Source of the DNA: Larsenimonas salina
GTDB taxonomy: Bacteria; Pseudomonadota; Gammaproteobacteria; Pseudomonadales; Halomonadaceae
Length of the DNA: 64,000 nucleotides
Reading direction: 5' to 3'
NCBI RefSeq assembly: GCF_023736155.1
Contig: NZ_JAMLJJ010000005.1
Coordinates: 186,001 to 250,000 of the forward strand
This document shows, one piece after another, positions 53,511 through 63,770 of the stretch. The translations under genes and the position numbers were made by a program. Position 1 is the first letter of the stretch, and each line of letters begins with the position of its first letter. The notes beneath the pieces were generated by a model. The model was not told where the DNA came from, ran no database searches, and saw only the letters and a program-made list of their open reading frames with translations.

Positions 53511-54158
53511 ATGAGCCAATTGATTCCGTTGGACCCGGCCGCGACGCCGGGTGATCTGATCTATCGTGAGTCGCCATCCCAGACCGCCGGGCCCTACGTG
53601 CACATCGGCCTTGCCCTTGAGGTAGCGGGTCTCCCCCTGCGTGAGGTCGAAATCGGCAATACGATGGCCACCGACCAGGCCGACGGCACGCCGATCGAGC
53701 TGGTCGGCACGGTGTTCGATGGCAACGGCGACATCGTGCGGGATGTGTTCATCGAGGCGTGGCAGGCCGATGCCGACGGGACCTACCAGAGTGCCTGGCA
53801 GCACGACAACGTCTTCAATAGCTTCGGCCGGGCCGCTCCGGATGCGTTTGGCGAAGGCCAGTGGCGTTTTCATACCATCAAGCCGGGAGCCTGCCTGGAC
53901 GCCCGTGGGCAGCTGATGGCGCCGCACGTCGCCCTTAGTGTTTTTGCCCGGGGCATCAATATCGCGCTTCACACTCGGCTCTATTTCGGCGACGAAACGC
54001 GCGCCAACGAGAGTTGCCCGGTACTGAACGCGGTCGAATCACCGGCGCGTCGACGTACCCTGATCGCGACGCCTGAGCCTGGAGACAGCGGGCGCATCCG
54101 ATATCGCTTCGACATCGTGCTTCAGGGAGAGGGCGAGACCGTCTTTTTCGATTTCTAG
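53511..54158 (+). CDS. pcaG: protocatechuate 3,4-dioxygenase alpha subunit
   Basis: PcaG is the non-iron partner forming the alpha-beta protomer with PcaH. The 215-residue protein begins with the alpha-type PSQTAGPYVHIGLAL segment and has VFIEAWQADADGTYQ and APHVALSVFARGINIALHTRLYF. The ligand positions of the beta chain are not conserved, as expected. It follows pcaH at once and is followed by pobA after 52 bp. Confidence 0.95.
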   Translation: MSQLIPLDPAATPGDLIYRESPSQTAGPYVHIGLALEVAGLPLREVEIGNTMATDQADGTPIELVGTVFDGNGDIVRDVFIEAWQADADGTYQSAWQHDNVFNSFGRAAPDAFGEGQWRFHTIKPGACLDARGQLMAPHVALSVFARGINIALHTRLYFGDETRANESCPVLNAVESPARRRTLIATPEPGDSGRIRYRFDIVLQGEGETVFFDF

Positions 54159-54183
54159 TCCGGCCCCTCGCACCACACGTTGA

Positions 54184-55398
<1,215 letters not shown>

Positions 55399-55705
55399 AT
55401 ACGCTGTCAATAAAAATAATTCACCAAACTGTCCACAAGAGGGCTTGACAGGGATAAAACTTGGCACAGGTCGGTGGCATTGGGCGATAAAGACTCAAAA
55501 AATCTGAGCTTTACAAAAAAGCGAACGGGAACAGTGCGTTAGAGAACGTTTCTGGCGGGATATGTCAAGAGAGATCTGTTTTATCGAAGAGGAAATGTGC
55601 TAACAGATTTGTCTTTCGGCCATTATTTCGGATAACTCACAAAGTTATCCACAGATAAAAACAGCGTCGGCCCGGTGTGAATGAGTCACATCGGGCCGAA
55701 CTATT
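55399..55705. other. pobA-fkpA intergenic region with one DnaA-box-like site
   Basis: This 307-bp gap is A+T-richer than its flanks and contains no gene I can support. It carries TTATCCACA at 55645-55653, a perfect DnaA box, and a near match CTGTCCACA near 55430. A TTGACA at about 55445 has no convincing -10. A hairpin near its right end probably ends the fkpA-like transcript. Confidence 0.5.
55656..55698 (-). terminator. terminator-like hairpin after the FKBP gene
   Basis: CGGCCCGATGTGA pairs with TCACACCGGGCCG (one G-T position) around a five-base loop on the minus strand. TTTTT follows after six further bases, so it is a moderate terminator. Confidence 0.55.
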
Positions 55706-56425
55706 TTAGCTGTCGCTGCCGGTATTGTCTTGATCGGTCGGATTGACCTTATGCAATTCGACTTTGAAGATCAGCGTCTGATTCGGGCCGATCGCACCGC
55801 CAGTGCCCGCTGTGCCATAGGCGAGGTCTGCCGGCACATAAACCATCCACGTGCCGCCTTCGTGCATCTTCTGAAGCGCTTCCTGCCAGCCCTTGATGAC
55901 CTGCTTGACCTGGAAGCTGACCGGCTCGCCGCGCTTGTAGGAGCTGTCGAAGACGGTGCCGTCGATCAGCTTGCCTTCATAATCAACGCTTACCGTGTCA
56001 TTGGGGCCAGGCTGCGGGCCATCGCCTTTCTCAAGAATCTTGTACTGAAGGCCGGAATCCAGGGTCTTCACGCCATCTTTCTTGGCGTTTTCAGCAAGAA
56101 AGGCGTCGCCGGCTTTCTTGTTGGCCGCCGCTTCCTGCTTAGCTTCGGCCTGCTGCTCGGCGATCTGCGCCTTCTGATAGTCCGTCAGGGTCTGGGTGAT
56201 GGTCTCGTCGTCCATCTTCAGATCCTTGTCGGCGTAGACGTCTCGGATGCCCTGGGTCAGCGCATCGATGTCGATCTTGTCCATGTCCTGCTTGAGGCTT
56301 CGAGACAGAGTCACGCCCACGCTGTAGCTGAGCTTGGCCTGGTCATTGTCGAGGGCGGTATCGGCCGCAAATACGGGGGAAGATACCAGGGTGCCGAGTA
56401 CAACGGCGCCTACCAGCTTTTTCAT
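55706..56425 (-). CDS. fkpA: FKBP-type peptidyl-prolyl isomerase, FkpA/Mip-like
   Basis: A 239-residue exported isomerase. It has a signal peptide (MKKLVGAVVLGTLVSSPVFAA), an N-terminal helical dimerisation domain (YSVGVTLSRSLKQDMDKIDIDALTQGIRDVY...), a charged linker helix, and the FKBP domain from about residue 130 (VSVDYEGKLIDGTVFDSSYKRG, FQVKQVIKGWQEALQKM, VYVPADLAYG). It folds periplasmic or envelope proteins. AGGAG is five bases before the ATG. The polar tail after the FKBP domain is short and Asp-rich. It could equally be called FklB or Mip. Confidence 0.9.
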   Translation of the reverse strand: MKKLVGAVVLGTLVSSPVFAADTALDNDQAKLSYSVGVTLSRSLKQDMDKIDIDALTQGIRDVYADKDLKMDDETITQTLTDYQKAQIAEQQAEAKQEAAANKKAGDAFLAENAKKDGVKTLDSGLQYKILEKGDGPQPGPNDTVSVDYEGKLIDGTVFDSSYKRGEPVSFQVKQVIKGWQEALQKMHEGGTWMVYVPADLAYGTAGTGGAIGPNQTLIFKVELHKVNPTDQDNTGSDS

Positions 56426-56489
56426 GAGGTCTCCTGCATGCAGTAGTGAATCCGGTGGCTGTGACCGGGATCGTCGATGTTTGACTGTA

Positions 56490-56990
56490 TCAGGGCTTTC
56501 CGGGTTCCGCACGAAGCAAAACCCGGCAGGCCTCGAGCAGCGGCCGGCAGTCCTCCCGGCTCAGGCGGGCGCTCCATCGACAAAGCGTGGTCTCCAGATC
56601 TTCATCCGGGCGCTTGTCGCGTACGCCCTGTCGGGTCGTTGCCAGTGCTTCGAGTCGAGTCAGGGCGTTGCGCTCGCTGTCGAGCTCCGCGCGCTTGAGC
56701 TCATCCCGGGTTTGCGTGACCCACTCCGAGTGCGCCGCGGGTGCCTTGAGGGCGCGACGGCATTGGCGCAGCGGCTGAGTCACCTCGCGCTGCCAGCGGC
56801 GAATCTCGGCAAGGGCGTGATCGGCGGTGTCATCGAGTGTGAGCCCGCGCGTATCGAGCCAGCACAGCCACAGCAGCTCGCACACATCGAGTGCCAGTCG
56901 ATCTTGCAGATCCAGGCATGCAGGCTGGACGCCATCACAGGCGTAAAGACGCAGCGCAAACGGCCACAAGTGCGTAGAATGGTCGGTCAT
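56490..56990 (-). CDS. TIGR02444-type conserved hypothetical protein
   Basis: A 166-residue, mostly helical protein resembling the TIGR02444/DUF2390 family, recognised by WPFALRLYACDGVQPACLDLQDRLALDVCELLWLCWLDTRGL near the start. No enzyme motif is visible and no function is known to me. Members are frequently found next to a YheS-like ABC-F gene in Pseudomonas and relatives, and it is divergent from one here, which hints at a shared promoter region. Eight cysteines, of which several are in the first 45 residues, are notable for a cytoplasmic protein. Confidence 0.82.
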   Translation of the reverse strand: MTDHSTHLWPFALRLYACDGVQPACLDLQDRLALDVCELLWLCWLDTRGLTLDDTADHALAEIRRWQREVTQPLRQCRRALKAPAAHSEWVTQTRDELKRAELDSERNALTRLEALATTRQGVRDKRPDEDLETTLCRWSARLSREDCRPLLEACRVLLRAEPGKP

Positions 56991-57051
56991 TTATCCCTCG
57001 GCGCCGGCGTGTACCGGCCCAGTGAGTTCACGGAAAAACCGCGGAGTTTTC

Positions 57052-58962
57052 ATGATTGCATTTCGCCAGCTCGCGCTGCAACGCGGGGGCACACCGCTGA
57101 TCACGCCCTCGGATGTGCGCATCAACGACGGCAATCGGGTCGGCATCGTTGGACCCAACGGCGCGGGCAAGTCGAGCCTGTTCAAGCTGCTTCTGGGGGA
57201 GCTGACGCCGGATCAGGGCGGCATCGATGTCACCGCGGGCATGCGCATGGCGCACATGGCCCAGGAGCTTGATGCGCTCGATCGGCCGATCGTCGAGGTG
57301 GTCATGGATGGTGACGCAGGCCTTCGCCGAGTGGAGGCGGAACTTGCCGAGGCGCGCGCCGCCGAGAACCATCAGCGCGAGGCGGAGCTTCACGGGCAGT
57401 GGGATACGCTTGATGGCTATACGGCGCGGGCGCGCGCCGAGCAGCTTCTGACCGGGCTTGGCTTTCGCTCGGATCAGCTGACCTCACCGCTGAGCGCGTT
57501 CTCGGGCGGCTGGCGCATGCGCGTCAATCTGGCCAAGACCCTGTTCACGCCGTCCGATCTTCTGCTGCTCGATGAGCCGACCAACCACCTGGATCTCGAC
57601 GCGCTCCTCTGGCTCGAGCAGTGGCTGATTCGCTACCCCGGTACGCTGCTTCTGATTTCCCACGACCGCGATTTTCTGGACGCGGTGTGCAACCACATTC
57701 TGCATTTCGATCATGGTGCGCTGGTGCTCTACAAGGGCGGGTTCAGCCAGTTCGAGCGCACCCGGGCCGAGAAGATTGCCCAGCGCGAGGCCGAGCTTGC
57801 CAAGCAGCAGGCGCGCAAGGCCGAAATCGAGGACTTCGTGCGCCGCTTTCGCGCCAAGGCCAGCAAGGCGCGTCAGGCGCAGAGTCGGCTCAAGATGCTC
57901 GAGCGAATGGAAGACATCGCCGCCACCCGGGTCGATTCGCCGTTCCAGTTCGTGATGCCCTGCGCTGACAAGACTTCCCATCCGCTGCTGTCGATCGACC
58001 ACGCCGCGCTTGGCTATCAGACGCCGCTTCTGAGCGAGGTGCGTCTGACCATCGCGCCGGGCCAGCGCATCGGCCTGCTCGGTCCCAACGGGGCGGGTAA
58101 GTCGACGCTGATCAAGTCGATGACCGGCGATCTGCCGTTGCTTGCGGGGGAGCGGGTCGAAGGCGAGCACCTGGCGGTCGGTTATTTCGCCCAGCATCAG
58201 CTCGAGGCGCTTGATACCAAGGCCAGCGGCTTCATGCACATTCAACGCCGCTCACCGAAGGCCAGCGAGCAGGAGATTCGAAACTTCCTCGGCGGCTTCG
58301 GGTTCCAGGGCGATGCGGTCTTCGAGACCATCGAGCGCTTTTCCGGCGGGGAAAAGGCCCGGCTGGCCCTCGCGCTGATCGCGTGGGAAAAGCCGAACCT
58401 CTTGCTGCTCGATGAGCCGACCAACCACCTGGATCTCGACATGCGCGAGGCGCTGACTGAAGCCCTGATGGCGTTCGAGGGCGCGGTGCTGGTGGTCTCG
58501 CACGATCGACACCTGCTGAACGCGACTGTCGATACGTTCTGGTGCGTGGCCGATGGCCGCGTAAGCGCCTTCGATGGTGATCTTGACGACTATCGCCAGT
58601 GGCTCAAGTCCCGCGAGCAGGCCGCAAACGCGCCGGCCGCCTCGGAAGGCACCAGTGCCCCTCAGGACAAAAAAGCGACCCGCAAGGCCGCCGCCGAGCG
58701 CCGTGAGCAGATGCGTCCGCTCAAAAATCGCCGGGATGCGGCCGAAAAGGCGATGACAAAACATCAGGACGCGCTGACCGAAGTGGAAACCGCGCTGGGG
58801 GATGACACGCTTTATGCCGGTACGGCGCGCAAGGACGAGCTGAACACGCTGCTTCGACGTCAGGGTGAGCTCAAGCAGCAGCTCGATGACGCCGAACAGG
58901 CGTGGCTCGAGGTCGAAGAGGCGCTCGAAGCGTTTGAACAGGCGCTCGATAGCGCCCAGTGA
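57052..58962 (+). CDS. ABC-F family ATPase, YheS-like
   Basis: A 636-residue soluble protein with two ABC ATPase domains and no membrane part. Walker A motifs are GPNGAGKSSLF (first) and GPNGAGKSTLIK (second); signature motifs are LSAFSGGWRMR and RFSGGEKAR; Walker B is LLLLDEPTNHLDLD in both. The linker carries basic helices (KIAQREAELAKQQARKAEIEDFVRRFRAKASKARQAQ), and the C-terminus is a coiled coil. ABC-F proteins bind the ribosomal E site and relieve stalled translation. Length and the C-terminal extension fit YheS. The ATG at 57052 has GGAG nearby; a GTG at 57022 is also in frame. Confidence 0.93.
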   Translation: MIAFRQLALQRGGTPLITPSDVRINDGNRVGIVGPNGAGKSSLFKLLLGELTPDQGGIDVTAGMRMAHMAQELDALDRPIVEVVMDGDAGLRRVEAELAEARAAENHQREAELHGQWDTLDGYTARARAEQLLTGLGFRSDQLTSPLSAFSGGWRMRVNLAKTLFTPSDLLLLDEPTNHLDLDALLWLEQWLIRYPGTLLLISHDRDFLDAVCNHILHFDHGALVLYKGGFSQFERTRAEKIAQREAELAKQQARKAEIEDFVRRFRAKASKARQAQSRLKMLERMEDIAATRVDSPFQFVMPCADKTSHPLLSIDHAALGYQTPLLSEVRLTIAPGQRIGLLGPNGAGKSTLIKSMTGDLPLLAGERVEGEHLAVGYFAQHQLEALDTKASGFMHIQRRSPKASEQEIRNFLGGFGFQGDAVFETIERFSGGEKARLALALIAWEKPNLLLLDEPTNHLDLDMREALTEALMAFEGAVLVVSHDRHLLNATVDTFWCVADGRVSAFDGDLDDYRQWLKSREQAANAPAASEGTSAPQDKKATRKAAAERREQMRPLKNRRDAAEKAMTKHQDALTEVETALGDDTLYAGTARKDELNTLLRRQGELKQQLDDAEQAWLEVEEALEAFEQALDSAQ

Positions 58963-58978
58963 TTACGAGGATAGACTC

Positions 58979-59260
58979 ATGAAACGACACTGCCGCAGTT
59001 CCCTTGCCGTCATCGCGCTGGCGGCATTGACGCTTGTCGGCGTCAGCGGTTGCATGGAAAGCCAGCTCAGCATGACCAACTACGACCAGCTCAAGACCGG
59101 CATGAGCCGAGGCGACGTCGAGGCCGTGCTCGGCAAGGCCAGTGAGTGCAGCGGGGCGGTCGGGGTGGCCAACTGCCGCTGGGGCGATGATCGGCGCTTC
59201 ATTCAGGCGCAGTTTGTCGGCGGTCACGCCGTGTCGTATCAGTATCAGGGGCTCGAATAG
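58979..59260 (+). CDS. small BamE/DUF3862-like lipoprotein
   Basis: A 93-residue protein with a lipoprotein signal (lipobox LVGVSGC, Cys25) and a single small domain: TNYDQLKTGMSRGDVEAVLGKASECS, GVANCRWGDDRRFIQAQFVGGHAVSYQYQGL. The Y-x-K/L-K-x-G-M-S-x-x-D/E-V start is shared by BamE and DUF3862 folds, which are small alpha-beta modules of envelope lipoproteins. The Cys pair inside could form a disulfide. ACGAGG precedes the ATG, and it lies 16 bp after the ABC-F gene. Exact role unknown. Confidence 0.8.
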   Translation: MKRHCRSSLAVIALAALTLVGVSGCMESQLSMTNYDQLKTGMSRGDVEAVLGKASECSGAVGVANCRWGDDRRFIQAQFVGGHAVSYQYQGLE

Positions 59261-59429
59261 GCAGGGTCCGTGAGGCGTTCGCCTACCGCCGGCATGAGTG
59301 GCAGTGACGCAAGGCAGTGAAAAGAGGCGGCGACGATAAGTGGCCCTCTTGTCATGGGGCCGCTTTTGCCAGTGAGGCTTACCCGAGGCGCCGTGAGGCG
59401 CCTCAGGCATGCAAGGCGTCGCGTCGCCT

Positions 59430-60230
59430 TTACTGCATATACCAGCCGTGACTGACCATGATCGACTGGCCTGTCAGCGCAGTCGATGGGAAAGTCACCA
59501 AATGCAGCGCGGTTTCGGCCACGTCTTCCACGGTGGTAAAGGTCTGGTCGACGGTCTCTTTCAAAAAGACCTTCTCGACCACTTCCTCCTCGGTCATGTT
59601 GTGCTCCCGGGCTTGATCCGGAATCTGCTTTTCCACCAGCGGCGTCTTTACATAGCCCGGACAGATCACGTTCGAGCGAATGCCGTACTGGGCGCCTTCC
59701 TTGGCCATGGTGCGGCATAGTCCGAGCAGACCGTGCTTGGCGGTCACGTAGGGCGATTTCATGGCCGAGGCCTCATGTGAGTGGGCCGAGCCCATGTAAA
59801 TGAGGCAGCCGCCATCACCCTGTTTCATCATCTGGCGGAACGCGGCGCGGGTGCAGAGGAAACTGCCGTCGAGCTGAATATCGGTGACCTTTTTCCAGTT
59901 CTCGAACGAAAGCTTGTGGATCGGCTCGACGTGCTGTGAGCCGGCGTTGGCGATCATGACGTCGATCCGCCCGAACGTGGCCACCGTTTCGGCAAAGGCG
60001 CTGTCGACCTGCTCTTCATCGGTCACGTTGGCGGCTACGCCCATGGCGCTGCCTCCCTTACGCTCGATCTCTTCGGCGACCTGGGTTGCGGCGTCCTGAT
60101 TCATATCCAGAATCACCACCTTGGCGCCCTGTTCGGCAAAGAGCAGCGCGATCTGTTTGCCGATGCCGCTGGCGGCGCCCGTGATCACGGCGACCTTGCC
60201 GTTGAGACGATCCTGCGCGGGATGAGTTGC
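59430..60230 (-). CDS. hbdH: 3-hydroxybutyrate dehydrogenase
   Basis: A 266-residue short-chain dehydrogenase with the nucleotide motif AVITGAASGIGKQIALLFAEQGAKVVILDMN, NAG at IANAGSQHV, and the catalytic Ser (YMGSAHS) and Tyr-x3-Lys (SPYVTAKHG). The C-terminal KTPLVEKQIPDQAREHNMTEEEVVEKVFL insertion is the substrate-closing loop of D-3-hydroxybutyrate dehydrogenases. It would interconvert 3-hydroxybutyrate and acetoacetate in polyhydroxybutyrate or ketone use. The ATG at 60230 has GGAGG six bases upstream. It is third in a row after patatin and acetoacetate decarboxylase genes. A GAGGCGCC/GGCGCCTC hairpin lies 30 bp downstream. Confidence 0.9.
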   Translation of the reverse strand, partial: ATHPAQDRLNGKVAVITGAASGIGKQIALLFAEQGAKVVILDMNQDAATQVAEEIERKGGSAMGVAANVTDEEQVDSAFAETVATFGRIDVMIANAGSQHVEPIHKLSFENWKKVTDIQLDGSFLCTRAAFRQMMKQGDGGCLIYMGSAHSHEASAMKSPYVTAKHGLLGLCRTMAKEGAQYGIRSNVICPGYVKTPLVEKQIPDQAREHNMTEEEVVEKVFLKETVDQTFTTVEDVAETALHLVTFPSTALTGQSIMVSHGWYMQ

Positions 60231-60323
60231 CATAAACTGCCTCCATTGCATGTGACGTAGATTGCATGTGACGTAGCGAGTGAGTGACGCACTGGCCCAC
60301 GACGGGCCATCGAGCCCTTCAGT

Positions 60324-61064
60324 CTAGGTTAGATAATCGTGAACTACGCGCCCGAGCGGCAGCGTGAGGTCGGTCAGGATGTGCTGGGTACTGACGATGT
60401 CCCGCACGGGCAGGTCAGCCACGGGCGCGAACACATGCTCAAAGAGCTGGAGTCGGCCGGGCCCCTGCCAGGCGCCCTTGACGACCAGGTTGTCGAGCCC
60501 AACCTCGACCAGCTCCGCGATGCGGGGTGAGCCGTCGACGTCTGGGATCAGCTTGTACAGAAGCGTCGGGGTCTCGAGCATGGCCGTGCGAACACGCTCG
60601 GAATCGAGTGTTTCGTGCTTGTAGCCCATGGTGGCGTGGGCGATGGGCAGGCCGCTGTAGTGAAGGGTGCCGACCAGCGTTTCATGGTGCACCTCGAGCC
60701 GGGGCTGGCCGAGCTTCTTGGGAAACCCCCAGAGCTCACGCCCGCCGGCAATCGGGGCGTGATCGTCGAGATACATGGCCCGTTGATAGCCATAGGCCTT
60801 GTTGTTCAGCGTGCAGGGAATGACCTGGCCGGATTCGACGTACTTACCAAAGCCGGTGGAATCCGGCATGTTGATGAACTCGAACTTGACCAGTGGCTCA
60901 TCGAACTCGAGCGGCTCCGGCAGCACGCGTCTAAGGGCCTCCGGGTCGGTTCGGTAGACGATGTTCAAAAATTCCCGGTCCTTGAAATGGTAGGGGCCGG
61001 GCGGGTAGGACGGGCAATCCCAGGGCATGGCATGGCTGTGTGCCGGCAGCGTCGAATGCGTCAT
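60324..61064 (-). CDS. adc: acetoacetate decarboxylase
   Basis: Adc decarboxylates acetoacetate to acetone and CO2 through a lysine Schiff base. The 246-residue protein has the active-site pair in [15 protein letters not shown] (Lys-Lys, about residue 116) and the family start [34 protein letters not shown]. The ATG at 61064 has CGGAG about six bases upstream. It stands between the patatin-like gene and hbdH, so acetoacetate made by HbdH would be the natural substrate. Some members of the fold act on other acids. Confidence 0.9.
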   Translation of the reverse strand: MTHSTLPAHSHAMPWDCPSYPPGPYHFKDREFLNIVYRTDPEALRRVLPEPLEFDEPLVKFEFINMPDSTGFGKYVESGQVIPCTLNNKAYGYQRAMYLDDHAPIAGGRELWGFPKKLGQPRLEVHHETLVGTLHYSGLPIAHATMGYKHETLDSERVRTAMLETPTLLYKLIPDVDGSPRIAELVEVGLDNLVVKGAWQGPGRLQLFEHVFAPVADLPVRDIVSTQHILTDLTLPLGRVVHDYLT

Positions 61065-61102
61065 GAAAGGCTCCGTTGAGGTGTTAGAGTTCATTGAAGA
61101 CG

Positions 61103-62239
61103 TTAGAGTTCGCGGGTCAGTTGGCCGTCCAGTCCGCTTCGAAAGCTATAGACGTTGGCACCGATTTCGTCGCTGATTGGGTCGCGCTGGGTTGGGCAGG
61201 TCACAAGCGCCTGGCGCATGTCGTCATAACCTGCCCGTCGGCGCGCCATGATGGTCGACCAGGAAAAGTCGATGTCCTTCTGCGCGGTTTCGCGCTCACG
61301 CGAGGGCGCGAGCAGCCGAACCAGGTTGATCGGGTACTGATGGCCGAGCTCGACGAGCTGACTTAACTGCGAAGACCGCCGCACATCGTCTGGCAGATGA
61401 TGGCCAAGCGTTCGGATGGCGTTTTTCAAGCGGTGAATCTCGCGCAGAAAGTGGAAGTCCTCGCCGGCGCGCGTCGAGTACTGAATGTCCTTTTCACGGT
61501 TCATGGCGTCCATGATGGTCTGAGGCGCCGGGCCTTCGGCATTCCAGAGATCGATCACGTAGCAGTTCACGGCGCGTTCCTGCCCGGGCTGTTCCTCTTC
61601 GAGCACGTAGTTGAGCGGCGTGTTGGAAAAAAGCCCGCCATCCCAGTAAAGCTCGCCGTCGACCTCAACCGGTGGAAAGCCGGGTGGGAGCGCGCCGCTT
61701 GCCATGATGTGCTGAGCACCCATCGCATGATGGTGGCTGTCAAAGTAGGTGATGTCGCCGCGGGTCACGCTGACGGCGCCGACGCTCAGGCGCGTGCCAT
61801 CGGCGATGTCCCGGGTGCCGAGCCGGTCGAATTCGATGAGCTCATTCAGTGTGGCTTCGAGTGGCGTGGTGTCGTAGAAACCGACGGGGCTGCCGGTTGG
61901 CGTGAACAGGGGGATGTTCCAGAAGGGGCGCGGCTTGAAAAAGCCAGGAACGCCTTTTGACAAGGCTAGGTAGCGGGCGGCGCTGCTTTCAAGGTGCTCG
62001 AACGGCGCACCGATGTGGCAGTGGGGTTGAGCAACGCGGCGCCAGAACGTATCCAGACGCTCAAGGCTTTGATCTGGCGCGCCGCCTGCGATCAAGGCGC
62101 CGTTGATGGCGCCGACCGAGGTGCCGACGACCCAGTCAATCGTGATGCCGCGCTCTTGAAGCGCCTCGAACACCCCCACCTGATAGGCGCCAAGCGCCCC
62201 TCCACCCTGCAGCACCAGAATATTCATGGGCCGTGACAT
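61103..62239 (-). CDS. patatin-like phospholipase with DUF3734 domain
   Basis: A 378-residue patatin-type acyl hydrolase. The oxyanion loop is [17 protein letters not shown], the nucleophile Ser is in [14 protein letters not shown] (G-x-S-x-G), and the catalytic Asp is in [12 protein letters not shown]. The last ~120 residues (from [11 protein letters not shown]) look like the DUF3734 region. A GGGGAG lies six bases ahead of the ATG at 62239. With adc and hbdH downstream it forms a widespread three-gene unit; the link to poly-3-hydroxybutyrate or 3-hydroxybutyrate ester breakdown is inference from context. Confidence 0.88.
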   Translation of the reverse strand: MSRPMNILVLQGGGALGAYQVGVFEALQERGITIDWVVGTSVGAINGALIAGGAPDQSLERLDTFWRRVAQPHCHIGAPFEHLESSAARYLALSKGVPGFFKPRPFWNIPLFTPTGSPVGFYDTTPLEATLNELIEFDRLGTRDIADGTRLSVGAVSVTRGDITYFDSHHHAMGAQHIMASGALPPGFPPVEVDGELYWDGGLFSNTPLNYVLEEEQPGQERAVNCYVIDLWNAEGPAPQTIMDAMNREKDIQYSTRAGEDFHFLREIHRLKNAIRTLGHHLPDDVRRSSQLSQLVELGHQYPINLVRLLAPSRERETAQKDIDFSWSTIMARRRAGYDDMRQALVTCPTQRDPISDEIGANVYSFRSGLDGQLTREL

Positions 62240-62345
62240 GCGCTACTCCCCTCGACCGGCTCGGTGTCCGGCACGCTACGGTTGCGTCGATGTCTTTAAC
62301 GTAGGCGGCGTAATGGTGCAGTGCAACGTAAAGTTTGAATTAAGT

Positions 62346-62783
62346 TCAGGAGCTGAGCCAGAAGGTGACCGGGCCATCGTTGATCAGGGCAACCTTCATG
62401 TCGGCCCCGAACTGGCCGGTGGCGACCGGGTCGTGCTGCTGTCGGGCTTGCTCTACGAGATAATCAAAGCAGTACTTGCCGTGCTCGGGGGAGGCCGCAG
62501 CAGAAAACCCAGGACGGCGACCCTTGTGGGTGTCGGCGACCAGGGTGAACTGAGAGACCAGCAGAAGGCCGCCGCCGTGATCGGCAAGGCCCAGGTTCAT
62601 CTTGCCGGCCTCGTCGGCGAAAATTCGGTAGGTCAATAATCTGGAAAGAAGCTTGTCGGCGTCGGCCGGGGTGTCATCACGCTCGACGCCGATCAGGGCA
62701 AGAAGCCCGGCATCAATGTTTGCAATACAGGTGCCGTCGATGCGAACGGAGGCTTCGCTGACGCGCTGGATCAAGGCTTTCAT
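62346..62783 (-). CDS. dtd: D-aminoacyl-tRNA deacylase
   Basis: Dtd removes D-amino acids wrongly charged to tRNA. The 145-residue protein begins [17 protein letters not shown] and shows the two active-site motifs SQFTL (with [13 protein letters not shown]) and the C-terminal Gly-cis-Pro motif NDGPVTFWL. Length is normal. It is 25 bp downstream of the Usp gene in the same direction; the frame is open into that gene but the family start is at 62783. Confidence 0.95.
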   Translation of the reverse strand: MKALIQRVSEASVRIDGTCIANIDAGLLALIGVERDDTPADADKLLSRLLTYRIFADEAGKMNLGLADHGGGLLLVSQFTLVADTHKGRRPGFSAAASPEHGKYCFDYLVEQARQQHDPVATGQFGADMKVALINDGPVTFWLSS

Positions 62784-62808
62784 GGTTGGGCTCGCACGGG
62801 GTTCGGGA

Positions 62809-63666
62809 TTACCAGGTTCGACACAGCATGATATCGCACTTGGTCTCCGACAAGAGTCGCTCGAGCAGGCTCCCGGCCGTCCGGCGGCCGATGCCGATGC
62901 GGCCATGGCTTCCGAGCGCAAGTAGATCGGGTGGCTGCTCCCGGACTCGCTGAATCAGGATGTCGGTTGGGTCGCCCTGTTCGAGCACCAGTTCCAGATC
63001 CGGCACATCGTCAATTTCTGCCATGAAACGCTCGGTTTCGATGTCGAGCTGATGGCGAAGCTTGGTGCGCTCGGCGCTGCGCCATTTTGTATAGCCGGGA
63101 TCGCTTGCAAGCTCTCTCGAGGCCGGCATGTCCCACACGTGCAAAAGCGTCAGGCGAATGTCTGGAAAGCGCATCAGCACTTCCTTGAGCGTATGGCGGG
63201 AGGCCAGCGAGAAGTCGATCGGGACCAGCACGTCCTGCCAGGTACGCTTGGTGCTGTGGGAGATCGACATTACCGGGCACGGCGCACGGCGCATCACGCG
63301 AGACACGGTCGTGCCGGTGACAAGGTCCTGTTGATGGTGCTTGCGGTGCGCGCCGAGAATGGCGAGATCGGCCTTCTGTTCATAGACCTCGCGAATGATC
63401 TCGGCGTAGGGCGTGCCGGTAACGACCTGGATGAGCGTGTTCGGGCGCGTAACGCCAAGCGATTCACAGGTGTCCATGATGTCGGACTCGATGGTGCGCG
63501 TGACGGCCTTTTCAAGCTCCCTGAGCGCGCTCGAGGGCAGATAGGGGTCAAGCACGTGCAGGATATCAAGCCGAGCATTGTGCTCATTGGCAAGCAACAC
63601 CGCCCGCGCCATGGCGGCACGGCACTCGCTTGAAAGGTCCGTTGCCAACAGCAGTGTCTGGGTCAT
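62809..63666 (-). CDS. tandem universal stress protein
   Basis: A 285-residue protein made of two UspA domains (about 1-140 and 145-285). Each starts with a beta strand and Asp ([28 protein letters not shown]), and each has a nucleotide-loop-like end ([60 protein letters not shown]). Such tandem Usp proteins bind ATP and are linked to stress and salt responses. The ATG at 63666 has GGAGG six bases upstream. It precedes dtd and may be in one unit with it. Confidence 0.92.
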   Translation of the reverse strand: MTQTLLLATDLSSECRAAMARAVLLANEHNARLDILHVLDPYLPSSALRELEKAVTRTIESDIMDTCESLGVTRPNTLIQVVTGTPYAEIIREVYEQKADLAILGAHRKHHQQDLVTGTTVSRVMRRAPCPVMSISHSTKRTWQDVLVPIDFSLASRHTLKEVLMRFPDIRLTLLHVWDMPASRELASDPGYTKWRSAERTKLRHQLDIETERFMAEIDDVPDLELVLEQGDPTDILIQRVREQPPDLLALGSHGRIGIGRRTAGSLLERLLSETKCDIMLCRTW

Positions 63667-63770
63667 GACGCGCCTCCGTGACGTCAGCGAGTGAGCGGAT
63701 GCCAACAGTATGGCTTGTCGAGATGAATATTCAATGTCGGCGCCCGTGTCTGTCCTTGTCTACGTTGCAT

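Noticed and set aside
55455-55485. TTGGCAC...TGGCATT as a sigma-54 promoter
   Set aside because: The distance between the GG and GC elements is wrong for a -24/-12 promoter.
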